Assembly (NCBI GenBank): GCA_037043015.1
Contig: CM073321.1
Location: 35,814,101 to 35,878,100, forward strand
DNA: 64,000 nt
Reading direction: 5' to 3'
Source of the DNA: Bryum argenteum
Lineage: Eukaryota; Streptophyta; Bryopsida; Bryales; Bryaceae
A program made the translations under genes and the position numbers. This document shows, in pieces, positions 34,830 through 45,696 of this stretch. Position 1 is the first letter of the stretch, and every line of letters starts with the position of its first letter. The notes under the pieces were generated by a model. It did not search any database, was not told the DNA's origin, and saw only the letters and a program-made list of their open reading frames with translations.

Positions 34830-35140
34830 TTAGCGTGTTGTGGCGAGACCGGTACTGTTAGCGGTCCCGTGCCCGTCGTGCTGGCCCGACCGGTATTGGT
34901 GATGCCGGTATAGATTTGATTTGGAGTGGTGTCGGTGCCGGCCCGTGTTAATGCGGATGCCGGTCCGCTATCGGTGCTGTGTCGTGGTGGTGCCGGTGCC
35001 GGGCCGGTGCTGGTTCTAAGCCGTGATGGTGCCGATGCTGGGCCGGGGAGGTGCCTGCGCCGGGCCGGTGCCGGTTTTGGGCCGTGATGGTGCCGGTGCC
35101 GGTGCTGGGCCAGGGAGGTGCCGGTGCTGGGCCGGGTATG
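34830..35140. repeat. GC-rich minisatellite upstream of gene D
   Basis: Units built on GGTGCCGGTGCTGGGCC and CGGTGCCGG. ORFs through it (Pro/Thr/Ala or Gly/Ala repeats) are low complexity. Position matches the different minisatellite at 17,280-17,640 in element II. 34,634-34,829 is AT-rich without features. Confidence 0.75.
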
Positions 35141-37508
35141 TTTTACAGAGGTCATCGCTACGCTCCTGGCGAAGTAGTCAAGACGCGCTCAGAGTTGGAG
35201 AGATGCTACTCTCGCAATTTCAAGGTTAGAATTTCTAACCTAAATGGCCCTTGTTGATAGTGAATTTCTGATCAGTTGCTTCCTTTCTTGTCCTGCGGCA
35301 CCGCAAGTCCGTAAATGACTGAGGCATGATGGATTTCGGGCGGGGCTTCGAGGTTTGCCTTTGAATTTTTGATTGTCAATTTTTGACCTGCGCTTCTTTC
35401 TTGTCTGCGGCACCGCAAGTCTAATACCAACTGAGGCAGGATGCTCAAGGAAGGAGCCTGTCGGTTTTTTCTTTAATTTTTTGCTGCTCTTGTTTCGATC
35501 TGTGCTTCCTTTCTTGTCTGCAGCACCGCAAGTCTAATACCGACTGAGGCAGGATGCATTCGGAAGGAGCATGTCTGTTTTTTTTTAAGAATGTTTTGAT
35601 GGTCAGCGTTTCAAATTCTGCTTCTTTTCATGTCTGCGGCACCACAAGTCTAATACCGACTGAGGCAATGATGCATTCGGATGGAGCCCGTCGGTTTTTC
35701 TTTTTATATGTTTTTATACTCTGCGTTTCGATCTGTGCTTCCTTCTTGTCTGCGGCACCGCAAGTCTAATTCCGACAGAGGCAGGGATGCATTCGGATGG
35801 AGCTTGTCGGTTTTTTTTTTACATTTTTTTTATGCTCAGCGTTTCGATCTGTGCTTCTTTCATGTCTGCAGCACCGCAAGTCTAATACCGACTGAGGCAG
35901 GATGCATTCGGATGGAGCCCGTCGGGTTTTTTTTTTACATTTTTATGATGCTCAACGTTTCGAATTGTGCTTCCTTTCATGTCTTCGGCACCGCAAGTCT
36001 AATACTGACTAAGGCAGGATTCATTCGGAAGGAGCCCGTTGGTAATTTTTTTACATTTTTTTGATGCTATGCGTTTTGATCTGTGCTTCCTTTCATGTCT
36101 TCGGCACCACAAGTCTAATACCGACTGAGGCAGGATTCATTCGGAAGGAGCCTGTTGGTAATTTTTTTACATTTTTTTGATGCTCTGCGTTTCGATCTGT
36201 GCTTCCTTCATGTCTGCGGCACCGCAAGTCTAATACCGACTGAGGCAGGATGTCGTTTTTTTTTTAATATTTTTTGCTCCTCTTGTTTCGATCTGTGCTT
36301 CGTGTCATGTCTGCGGCACGGCAAGTCTAATACCGACTGAGGTAGGATGCTCGAGGAAGGAGCCTGTCGGTGTTCTTTCTTTTTATTTTTTGCTGCTCTT
36401 GTTTCGCTCTAAGCTTCCTTTCTTGCCTGCAGCACCGCAAGTCTAATACCGACTGAGGCAGGGATGCATTCGGATGGAGCCCATCGTTTTTTTTTTTACA
36501 TTTTTTTAATGCTCAGCGTATCGAATTGTGCTTCTTTTCATGCCTGCGGCACCGCAAGTCTAATTCCGACCGAGGCAGGATTCATTCGGAAGGAGCCTGT
36601 CGATTTATTTTTTTTCATTTTTTTGATGCTCTGCGTTTCGATCTGTGCTTCGTTCTTGTCTGCGGCACCGCAAGTCTAATACCCACTGAGGCAGGATGCT
36701 CAAGGAAGTAGCATGTCAGTTTATTTTTAATATTTTTTGCTGCTCTTGTTTCGATCTGTACTTCCTTTCTTGTCTGCGGCACCGTAAGTCTAATACCGAC
36801 TAAGACAAGATGCATTCGGAAGGAGCCCGTCGGTTTTTTTTTTAAATTTTTTGATGATCATTTTCCGATCTGTGGCTTTCTTTCTTGTCTGCGACACCGC
36901 AAGTCTGGTACTGCTGAGGCAGGATGCATTCGGAAGGGGCCCTTTCTCGATGCTGAAGTGCAGATCTCTGGCTTTCTAGAAGGGCCCTCGTGGTTTGCAT
37001 TTGAATTTTTGATTACCATTTTCTAGTCTGTGGCTTCCGTTTTTGTAGTGTGGCACCAGTACTCTATTTTGATTTGGATATGTTGATTCTGGACAGCTTT
37101 TTTTGCGTTTTGATTGATAGTTATATCTAATTTATTTATGTCAATAGTTTGGCAATTGTCGGTGATAAATATGTTCAATTTTCTTTGCAGGACCTAAAGA
37201 CACTTAAAGTTGTCCTTGAAGAGGAAGAATCTGATGCCGACAGCGACTTATCAGTTTTGAGAGAGAATGTCTTGGCTTATGTAGAGTCCCGGCGTTTAGT
37301 AATACCATTGTCCTCGGTTCCCGAAACTCCGCCTCTTGCCCCACCTGTCAGCCACACTTCACGTGATGACTTTGATCGGGTTGCACGAGCGAAGCGCATG
37401 CGCAATTATTACATTCAAGCGAAAGCTCGTAGAGATGAGGCTAAGGCATTAGCTAGAGTTACACCACGTCGATCACCGCGACTTGCAGCGAAGCTGAAAT
37501 TTATATAG
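35137..37508 (+). CDS. Accessory protein D, element III (two exons)
   Basis: The exon ending at 35,224 encodes FYRGHRYAPGEVVKTRSELE, then RCYSRNFK; its upstream start is unclear because it emerges from the minisatellite. The second exon (37,191-37,508) encodes LKVVLEEEESDADSDLSVLR, HTSRDDFDRVARAKRMRNYY and a terminal RRSPRLAAKLKFI before a stop. The long intron between them holds a tandem array. The same exon split and motifs are found in II and IV. No known family; the acidic middle and basic tail suggest a chromatin or DNA contact (inference). The methyltransferase ATG follows 140 bp later, directly after a pyrimidine-rich TTCCTTTCTCAG acceptor-like site, so D could be an alternative upstream part of that gene. 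Confidence 0.5.
35280..36960. repeat. Intronic tandem array, period about 115 bp, about 15 units
   Basis: The block CGGCACCGCAAGTCTAATAC recurs about every 111-119 bp (one interval of 96), from about 35,300 to 36,895. T-rich tracts and GTTTCGATCTGTGCTTCCTT lie between blocks. It fills the intron of gene D. The sequence is unrelated to the 350-bp array in the same intron of element II. ORFs across it are repeat products. Confidence 0.9.
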
Positions 37509-37648
37509 TTCTAAGATAACACTACTTGATTGTTATATCATTTATCTACATTATGATCGACTTGATATATGATTTAATATTTTAGTACCATTCCGATTTA
37601 TTCTTATGATTTCAGTTTGGTGTTGTATTTTGTTTCTTCCTTTCTCAG

Positions 37649-40600
37649 ATGAGTATATCCGAGCTTCAATCTCTACAAGACGAAGAAGACATCTCCCTTC
37701 AGAACTTTCAGTCAAGTCCGGTTCCTGAAGAAGATGATAGCGCACCAGTACAACAAGAAATTGAAGAACACATGTCTTCTCCTGTTCCGCGTAATACTCC
37801 TATCGACACCGAGCCCTCTCCAGAGGCTTTGCAAGATCCCGATGGACACGAGTCCCCTTCGGATGACGAAGACTCTGCTTTGCCAGGGAGTGTCAACGTC
37901 ATCATCGTTCACATGCCACCCCATCTCCAAAACAAAGATCCTGATTGGAGTGCGAACGAGATGCGGATGATTCACAAAAGTGATTCCATTGCAATCATCA
38001 ACAGGTTCCGTTTCAAACCTGTTAAGAAGTCTCGTATGCTAATTCCATTGTGCCATTTGGTTTGTTACCCAAAAGTTCGGCCTATCTCCGAACAAGACGT
38101 GCGGAAACTCGAGAACGAGTTCAACAAAGGTTATCGAGAAGGAGATCGGGTAATGTGTGTATGTCCTTCCCATAGGAATGGAAGAGAAAAAAAAGTTGAT
38201 GCAGGAGATAGTGTGTGGGAGAATCCGCTATGGAGAGATGCAAACGAAGAGTTTGAGAAGTCTTTGATGTCGGATCCTGATCTTCATCATCTCAGTGGCA
38301 AATACTTCTATGCATACGAAGGAAACCACCGTCTGACGGCGTGGATGCGTCACATAGAGATGTACCACCTGATGGATCCATCATGATACATCTCAGTTGA
38401 TTGCATCGTACTCGATGCTCGCGGACAAAGCAATCTCCTTCTTGATGCCATGAATGACATAAATTGGTAAATACTTGGAACATTTTTTCGATTTATTTGT
38501 ATTCCAATTACTTGTAACCTCGACATATTCTCATATATAGGACTACCTTTCTGCTATACAGGTCTACCAAACATGACCACGTCGAAGACAGCTTATGTGC
38601 GAAGCTGGAACGCATGCGGAAGTTCGGTAAGTTGAAACTTGAAGATTTCAAGGATCTCATTACCCCGGAGGATTACCAAATTTGCAGAAACGCTAAAGCA
38701 AAGAAAGAAACATGGTATCCTGTCACACTGGAAGTCTTCGTCAAGTTCTTATACGCGGTAAGACTTCTTAATACGTACTAGATACTTCTATCTTGTACTC
38801 TTTTTATTACAATTTCTTACTACTACTTTTGTGCCATGTAGAGGAGGTTAGCGAAAGCATTGGATCATGCCGAGGCTACTTACTACGCCACTACCCCTAA
38901 AGAAAAGCAAACAAGGCCAAGAGTTTGGAGTGCCATGGATAACGCCATCAAAGCGGAAATCAAATCTATTCACGACAAAAAGTTCGACAAGATGGTTGCT
39001 GTGGCCAATAACCAACTTGGGAAAGTATTCCCGAAAGAGGTAAATAATTCTGTCTACTTAATTTCTAAGGAGAATCAATACTGTTATTGATTAATACTTA
39101 AATTAATTACTTCGATTTGTTCTATGTGCAGATCTATTCTCACTACAGCCAAAACTTGAAGCCCGATATGACAATCGAACCGTTGCACATGGTAGCCACA
39201 ACCAATATCCACTTCGATTTTAAGGGGAAGTGGCTCCAATGGTGGAATGCGCCAGATGATGTTCGTCGATCTATCCACTTCCCAATAGAGCGCCCTATGA
39301 AGGATAAAACATTGCTTGTCTTTCTGCATCGCGCTTCTCTCTGGGCTCAGGTATATTGTACTGAACTTCTGTCAATACTGTACTCCCGTCATCCACTATC
39401 TACTTTTTCTTACGGGTTCTACTTCATTGCAGTTACAACAATCCCTCGAAAGTGGAATACAACAACTTCTGGAGGATGGCAGAATTTCCATTCAGTGGAC
39501 GGATGCGGCACTAAAGCCATCCGCGTATGTTAAGAAATAGAGATTGCTTTTATGGAAAAAGGCATTCGAGAACTACCTCGCTCAAAATGCCAGCCCCAAG
39601 TTCATCAAACGATCCGATATTCAAAAGTTTACCGGTGGCAAGGTTACTACTAAACGGCTCTTATTCCGGTATGTATTCACTTAGCTTTTCAATTTCCTAC
39701 TTGTTTTGCTGATTACCAAAATCAGTACGATATACTGAATTTTGTCATTGTACTATGTTTTCTTCATTGTAGGTACTTGAAACAGGAGCTTATTGGCAAA
39801 GGAGCCTTGGCTTCCTGGTCCATCCCACCTGAGCTCGAGGACGTAGCCGTCGCAAATGATCCATCGAGCATCTTCTCCGAAGTCCAGCAGAGACGGTTCT
39901 CCAACTCACAGTTGCTGACCGGTGGTTGGTTTCTAGAGTGCAACGATAACTTTGTGCACAAGGAAGAGAGACATCTGCTTCGGAACCTCACTTCAAACAC
40001 ACAAGACAATGCAGGTATGGAGATCGATGACTATGACGACGAAGACGTCTCCATTTTACCAAGCGCACTTGTCTCACCCTCCGAACATCCTTCACCGGTT
40101 GCACAACCTAGAACCCGAGCAAACAGAAAGCGACGCAACGCCGCTGCGGAGCCTGTCGTTGATCTTGATCAAGAACCCAATGAAATCGCTCCGCTCCATC
40201 AAGATATTGCAGGTCCAGAAGAAGCTGATTTGACTCACGCTTCACATGGAGCGACCAACAATGCAGGTAGACGCGGTCGACCATTGACTCAGATTTCTGT
40301 AGGCGCTCTTACGAATGCAGGGTCCCCTCCTCAATCTTTCACTGTCGACCACAGCTCTGGAAAGAAGTTCGCTTCACTCCCATTTCTTGAACCGAAGCAT
40401 GTTGGAGAGTGCTTGTCTTCTGAGATTACTATTTCTCTCCCAATGTACATGGAAAAAGAGGATATCGGAGCTTTTGTTCAAAAGGCATCTCATGAAACAA
40501 AGATTGGAACACGCAAGTCCTGGACATCATTAACGACATCAAAAAGGTATTATGTCTTAAATCTCTTATTACATTCTTTTATTTCTGAAATTCTGTTTGG

Positions 40601-41951
40601 AACATATCATTTACAATATGTCTAACTTTTTGTGATTTCCAAAGATTGGCAAGGACCGGAAGTACCCATGTAAGGAGATGGGCACGAAAAACCCGCATCC
40701 CGGCATTGATCTCATCTACGCAGACGTACCCGAGAACTTACCCGTGCCTGAAGTGTCGCCCGTCGATATCCCTTCCTGGAACAAGCGAGAGAAAAGCTAC
40801 TTGGAGAGTGTGTTCTTTTTTGCTTTCTACAACTTGACAGACGAGGTTGCGATACTTGTTATGCATCCCAAGGATCGTCGAGTCGAGAAAGCTCTGGATG
40901 CCGAGTCAAAGGATTTCGAATTCCGAATGATGCGAGATTGGTGGGGATATAATCCCATGCCAATGGCCTCGACGAACCCCCACGTGAAAACGATATGGTC
41001 TTCATCTTGCATTAAAATCATCATTCATGATCATTTACAACGCTTTTCTTAATCTCTCTCATATTTTGAATTCTGCAGACTCACAATTTCCACATTAAGG
41101 TCTTTGTTCGGAAGTCTTTTGCCAGGAGATTCTCCATAAGACAGGTTGCAAAAGAGTACGCAGGTGTACCCATTCTTCCCGACGAGGAAGACCATGTTTC
41201 CGATTTTGCGAGCAATGACTCCATTCGGAAGAAGGAAGATGGTACTCCGTCGCGTGGCTCGCGAGAGAAGGATCCCTCTTTCATGCAATGTTTTATTGAT
41301 TCTCTCACAGACGAGCGTGGAATCGTCTTTGACTGGAGCCCTAGTACAGGTTAGTTGTTGCTAAAACAAACGCTCATTCAACTTATTCAATATTGTAGTT
41401 CTAATGTTGGTTGCTGGTATGTAGGTGCTTCCGTGATTGCCTGCGCGCGATCGAACCGTCATCTCATTGCTGTTGAAGCTGATGAAGAGATATTTGACGG
41501 AATTCTATTGGCATACGTGGATGGTACCGCTTTTGAGGAAGAAAGCGGCGATTCGGTTCCAGTTTATGACTACGACGATGACACTTCTGAACCGCTTCAG
41601 AAGAAGCAACGCCCAACATTTTGTGCGCACTTATCTCTTACTTTCCCCCCTTCTACGGTCACCTTCACTTGCTAGAAATTTATTGGTATTGACTTTATCT
41701 GTACTTTTAGGATCGCAGGTTCCAATCGACGCTTGATTGGCGACAGAAGTCTCTACAACAGTCCTCCGCAAACCTTCACCCTACCATCTTATGCGGAGCG
41801 GATAGCTCAGGAATTTGTCGCTGCCTCATCTCCCGTCCTATCGGACAGTAGTAGACGTCGACGCTTTAGCTCGAGAGTGCTTGCGTTTATAGACGATGAG
41901 GCCGATCAGTGTGACCATCACTTTAATGGTCGTTCACCATCAGCATCGTAG
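37649..41951 (+). pseudogene. ParB-like and permuted DNA-methyltransferase-like protein, element III
   Basis: Ten exons: 37,649-38,466, 38,562-38,757, 38,842-39,039, 39,132-39,350, 39,433-39,668, 39,773-40,546, 40,645 to about 40,983, 41,079-41,349, 41,425-41,622 and 41,719-41,951, nearly all with clean GT/AG borders. Residues about 131-245 resemble the ParB/sulfiredoxin fold: LIPLCHLVCYPKVRPISEQD, then KYFYAYEGNHRLTAWMRHIE. Exon 7 has a motif IV-like DLIYADVPENLPVPE. Exons 8-9 have a motif I-like IVFDWSPSTG, then VIACARSNRHLIAVEADEEI. Motif IV preceding motif I is the beta-class order of N6-adenine/N4-cytosine methyltransferases. The motif IV Asp and third-position Pro are kept, but the usual DPPY/DPPW aromatic is Glu. 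Two stops at Trp positions (exons 1 and 5) and a frame change in exon 6 break it. Target specificity cannot be inferred. Confidence 0.68.
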
Positions 41952-42179
41952 GTGTTTTTATTTTCCTCATTTGGTTTGGACTACGTAGGGTCATATAGTT
42001 GCCCTACGGCATTGGTCATACATGTGGTTTTATTATACGTTTTTTTATCTATATATGACGTTTACCTATTAATCATGAACGTTTAATGCATTCTTAATTA
42101 CTATCTAAATGTTTAAGTTTTAAACTCAATGCGAACTAAAAGTTTCATTTGAAACGTTTCTTTATTTTCAATTGGAGTG

Positions 42180-42345
42180 ACTGAATCTAGTCAATGTTGG
42201 TAGGGGCTCTGGTTCAGTATTTGTATACCTCAGGATAGCTCCTTTACGACGCATTGCAACGCTCAAACGAGCCCGAGGAGAATCGAACTCGGACCACTAC
42301 AATGCCACGCAAATGTCTTGCTATACACCTTACAAGGAGACACAG
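42180..42345 (-). mobile_element. tRNA-derived SINE
   Basis: On the minus strand GGTCCGAGTTCGATTCTCCT is a good B box, followed by CGGGCTCGTTTGAGC as in the copy at 26,405-26,560. It lies just 3' of the methyltransferase gene of element III. Confidence 0.6.
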
Positions 42346-42847
42346 AAAGACAACTTGTAGTTATAAACTTCAGATTATACATCACGGATCATTTACATAT
42401 AATTCTGACAAGTGTTATAGGTAATTGATGACGTCAGCCCTAATTCTAATCTAAATTTTAAAATCATTAAAGTGATTTTGTGGTTGTCCTAATGGGCCCT
42501 CCCAAATTATGGTTAAAGTTTTGTATTTCTGAGTGAACGGGGCCAATATATGATTTAAATTGTATGCGTTACATACTTACATATGATGATGTCACCCCTA
42601 ATTTAATTAACTTTTACTTAAACTTGCAAATGTGGATAATTTATGAAATTTTGTATAACCTCAATACCATGAAAATAAATGGATAAAGGACCTATATCCA
42701 CGGTTTTGGGTACTTTTATGCCTAAAAATAACCATTTCAAAATTTCAAAACCACCCATTCCATGGACATAGGGCCATTAACTTTTAAAATTTTTTTTTCT
42801 TACCGCTCAAACTTTACCGCTCAACGCTCACACCGGTGGTTTCCCCC
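42346..42847. repeat. Right subterminal and terminal region of element III
   Basis: Holds GATGACGTCAGCCCTAATTC at 42,427 and ATGATGTCACCCCTAATT at 42,589 (inverse of the GGGCTGACGTCATCAT motif), ATCCACGGTTTTGGGT near 42,697, and the terminal inverted repeat at 42,801-42,847 with ACCGCTCAACGCTCACACC. Non-coding. Confidence 0.65.
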
Positions 42848-42871
42848 ACTAGGAAAAGATAGCTTACATAC

Positions 42872-45507
42872 ATTTCAATCTGCACCACCTGCAAGCTCAT
42901 CGGGAATAGGAACATCTCCATGCTCTCCCTCGTCGTCTTCATCATTCTCTTCGTGCTCCTCCACCTCCTCTTCTTGTTCCTCCTCCTCTGGCTGAGGGGA
43001 AGGCTCTTTTTTGCAACGTTTGCGGCTGCCACTTGCATTACCTCTACCTTTCGGTGCAGTCGGAGGGGGGGTGGTGGAGCACCCGGAAGCATGCAGAAGT
43101 CGTCATCATTATCATCAACCTGTAGTGCCACAGGAGCGGCGTCGACCGATTCCGCTATCTGCACAAGATGCTTCTCTTCCTTGTCAACATGGTGGGTTTG
43201 AGACTCTAGAAACCAACCACCAGTCAACAATAAAGCCATCTTGAACATTTGCCTCGGATCATTGGAAAAAATCGACATCGGTTTCTTCTTCAAGTACGGG
43301 ACTTGGAACTCAGATGGAATGCCCAATGTAGCGAGACCACCCTTAGCAATGAGCTCTTGTTTGATATACCTACAATGAGTATAATCAATTAGAATCACTT
43401 GGAAGAATTTGATGATAAGAAAATAGACAATACGCAACGGCGTGCTCGAACCTGAACATCAATCGCTTCTTAGTTTGAGCACCCCCGCCAATCTTGTCGA
43501 TGTGGGAGCCTTTAATGAACTTAGGGCTCGCTTTGGGCCCTACCTAAGCATCAAAAGCCTTATCCCGTAAAAGAAGACGCCATTTTTCGACGTACTCTAC
43601 GGGCATCAAAATTGCGTCAAGGTTCGGGATATGGGGATTCTCTTGTTTGAAGAACTTGTCCACCTCCTCCTTAAGATACGTCGCTAACTGTGGTCAACAA
43701 TTGAAGTTAGTAAAATACAGTATAAACTAGTATGGACATAATGGTGTAACGAATGTGATTGAGTGGATATTAAGTACGTGCGACCATGGTGCTGTACTAG
43801 CAAGCCATGCCTCCAACACCCTGTCTTTCATCTCGACCGGGTCCCGAAAGCGAACACTACGTCGGAATGTCAAAGTGTTGTTCCACCAACGAAGCCACAT
43901 GGTTTTCACTTCCTTCGAAACGTTGGTGGTGGCGACCTTCTAGAGGCGCTCCTAAGACATCTCGGGATCCTTCTGACGGCTATAATGAAGATTGATCTAG
44001 ATTGAAATACAACAAAGAGATTAAAAAATTATATAGAGGGGTGTGGACAAGGGATCGAGAGAAAACACTAAGTTTGGTCGACAGAATACATACCTCTTGC
44101 TCAAATGCTTTTCCTAACTCTGGATTAGCAATGGCAAGCATTTTGTCGAAATCCTTTTGTCGGATTTGTTTAATCTCAGCCTTGAGAGCCTTGTCCATTG
44201 CCGTCCAAACTCCTTGCACTGTCCTCTCGTTTACGGGAGTGTCCTCGTAGTACTGGGCTTGGGCTTCGTCGGCGACCTCAACACATTGCCTCTGGACGAT
44301 CAAGGAACGCATGTAAGACAAAGTAAAAAGCCTAGTTGGAAATGAATTCATACAAAAGATATGAATAATGACGCACCGCGTACAAGAACTTGATGAAGAC
44401 GTCTTTAGTCACAAAGTACCAAGTTTGCCTGAGCTTATCTTTTGCAGTGTAACAGTACTTCCAGTCCTCAGCAGAGATCAAGGGGTTTCCATTCTTCAAG
44501 TGGCATCTTGCCAAACTTGCGCATGCGTTGCAACCTCGATGGCAGGCTATCTTCAACATGATCATGCTCTGTGGACCTGTTCATGAGGTGAGTTTATAAA
44601 TATATATAGTGTGTGTATAATACACTATAGTCAAAGAATATTATACGAAATCAAATTCACCAGTTGATGTCATTCATCGCGTCGATTAGTACTTTGTATT
44701 CTGCACGTCTGTCAAGGACGATGCAATCGACAAAGAAATACCAATCCGGATCATCTCTGCGCATTTGCTCAATGTACCGCATCCAAGCAATGACGCGATG
44801 ATTCCCCTCATAGACGTAGAAGTATTTGCCATCAATTGGCAAAGGTCCGGATTGGCTTGCAATGAGATTTCAAACCGATCATTTGCCGCTTTCCAATGAG
44901 GGTTATTCCAAACCGCATCATCGCCCTTCACCAACCGCGCTTCCCGTTTCTTGAAGGGAGAAACATATAGAACGCGATCGCCCTCTCGATAACCTTTGAC
45001 AAACTCGTTTGCCAACTTGCAAACATCTGTTTCTATAATGGGACGGACCTTGGGGTAACAGGAGAGGCGACAAAGGGGAATACGAAGTTGAGATTTCTCG
45101 ACAGGTTTTATTCTCAACCTAGATATGGTGTTGATAGAGTTTCCCTTCTGTTGTGCTCGTAACTCGTCGGCGCTCCACATAGGATCCATCTCAGCCAAAC
45201 GACTTGGCGTTTCAACAGCCCCAACCTCCACAATATCTAGGGGTGAAGGAGGTTCCCCGACAGATCTAACAATTGGAGCCGCTGCTACCAAAAATGTATT
45301 TTCTTCGTAGACATCGACATTATCGCGCAAAGCCTGTGTATCCGGAATGATTTCTTGAATATCGTCATCTTCATCTTCGACAATGGAAGATTGTGAGGTA
45401 AGTTGTGGGCGTTGTGCAGTATGAGTCTGAGCGGTAGTCGATGGCAGACCTGATTGCTGTGCCCCATCACATCCTTGAGCTGTTGCCATGTCATTAGGAT
45501 AACTCAC
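42872..45507 (-). pseudogene. ParB-methyltransferase gene, copy IV-left, 5' half
   Basis: Minus-strand exons mirror those of the right arm: exon 1 about 44,660-45,507 (LSCYPKVRPIIETDVCKLA, then KYFYVYEGNHRVIAWMRYIE), then exons near 44,380-44,570, 44,095-44,291, 43,780-43,990, 43,450-43,690 and the acidic exon ending at 43,369. Compared with the right arm it has a local change inside exon 1 near 44,840-44,960. The gene is interrupted by element III at 42,848 and continues at 30,190. Dead copy, with several stops shared with the right arm. Confidence 0.65.
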
Positions 45508-45696
45508 AAATGACAGCGTGGCATTTGATAGTGGGGTCTGCTTAAGAGAACCGATGAAATTTAGTAATCAACAATGATAAATCATATAGAAGTAGGGTTG
45601 TACAAAAAAATGTAAATGAAAACCACATGAACTGTGTCATGAGCCCTTCGTAATGTATCATGTCAGAACATTGTCATGAAGATGGATAATATCATT

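Larger units (their letters stand above)
30191..42847. mobile_element. MULE-like element III carrying a ParB-methyltransferase gene (12.66 kb)
   Basis: The ends GGACGTTGCTACCGTGTGAG (left) and GGGGG then CACCGGTGTGAGCG (right, read inward) match those of element II. It is bordered by a near-exact 9-bp duplication, with an empty site visible in the paired palindrome arm. Contents: transposase (minus), then protein C, protein D and ParB-methyltransferase (plus), the same divergent plan as element II in mirror orientation. It is the best preserved copy, with only a few stops and one frame change in the methyltransferase gene. It inserted into the left arm after the palindrome formed, since the right arm lacks it. 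Confidence 0.85.

Noticed and set aside
35554-36815. Chain of overlapping ORFs with repeated Cys/Ser-rich peptides
   Set aside because: Products of the 115-bp tandem array, with no conserved frame across units.
35280-36960. CRISPR array
   Set aside because: Repeats are about 115 bp, variable and adjacent, without unique spacers, in an intron of a eukaryotic transposon.
37649-41951. Bacterial contamination as source of the ParB-methyltransferase gene
   Set aside because: Nine consistent GT-AG introns and presence inside eukaryotic transposons with target duplications.
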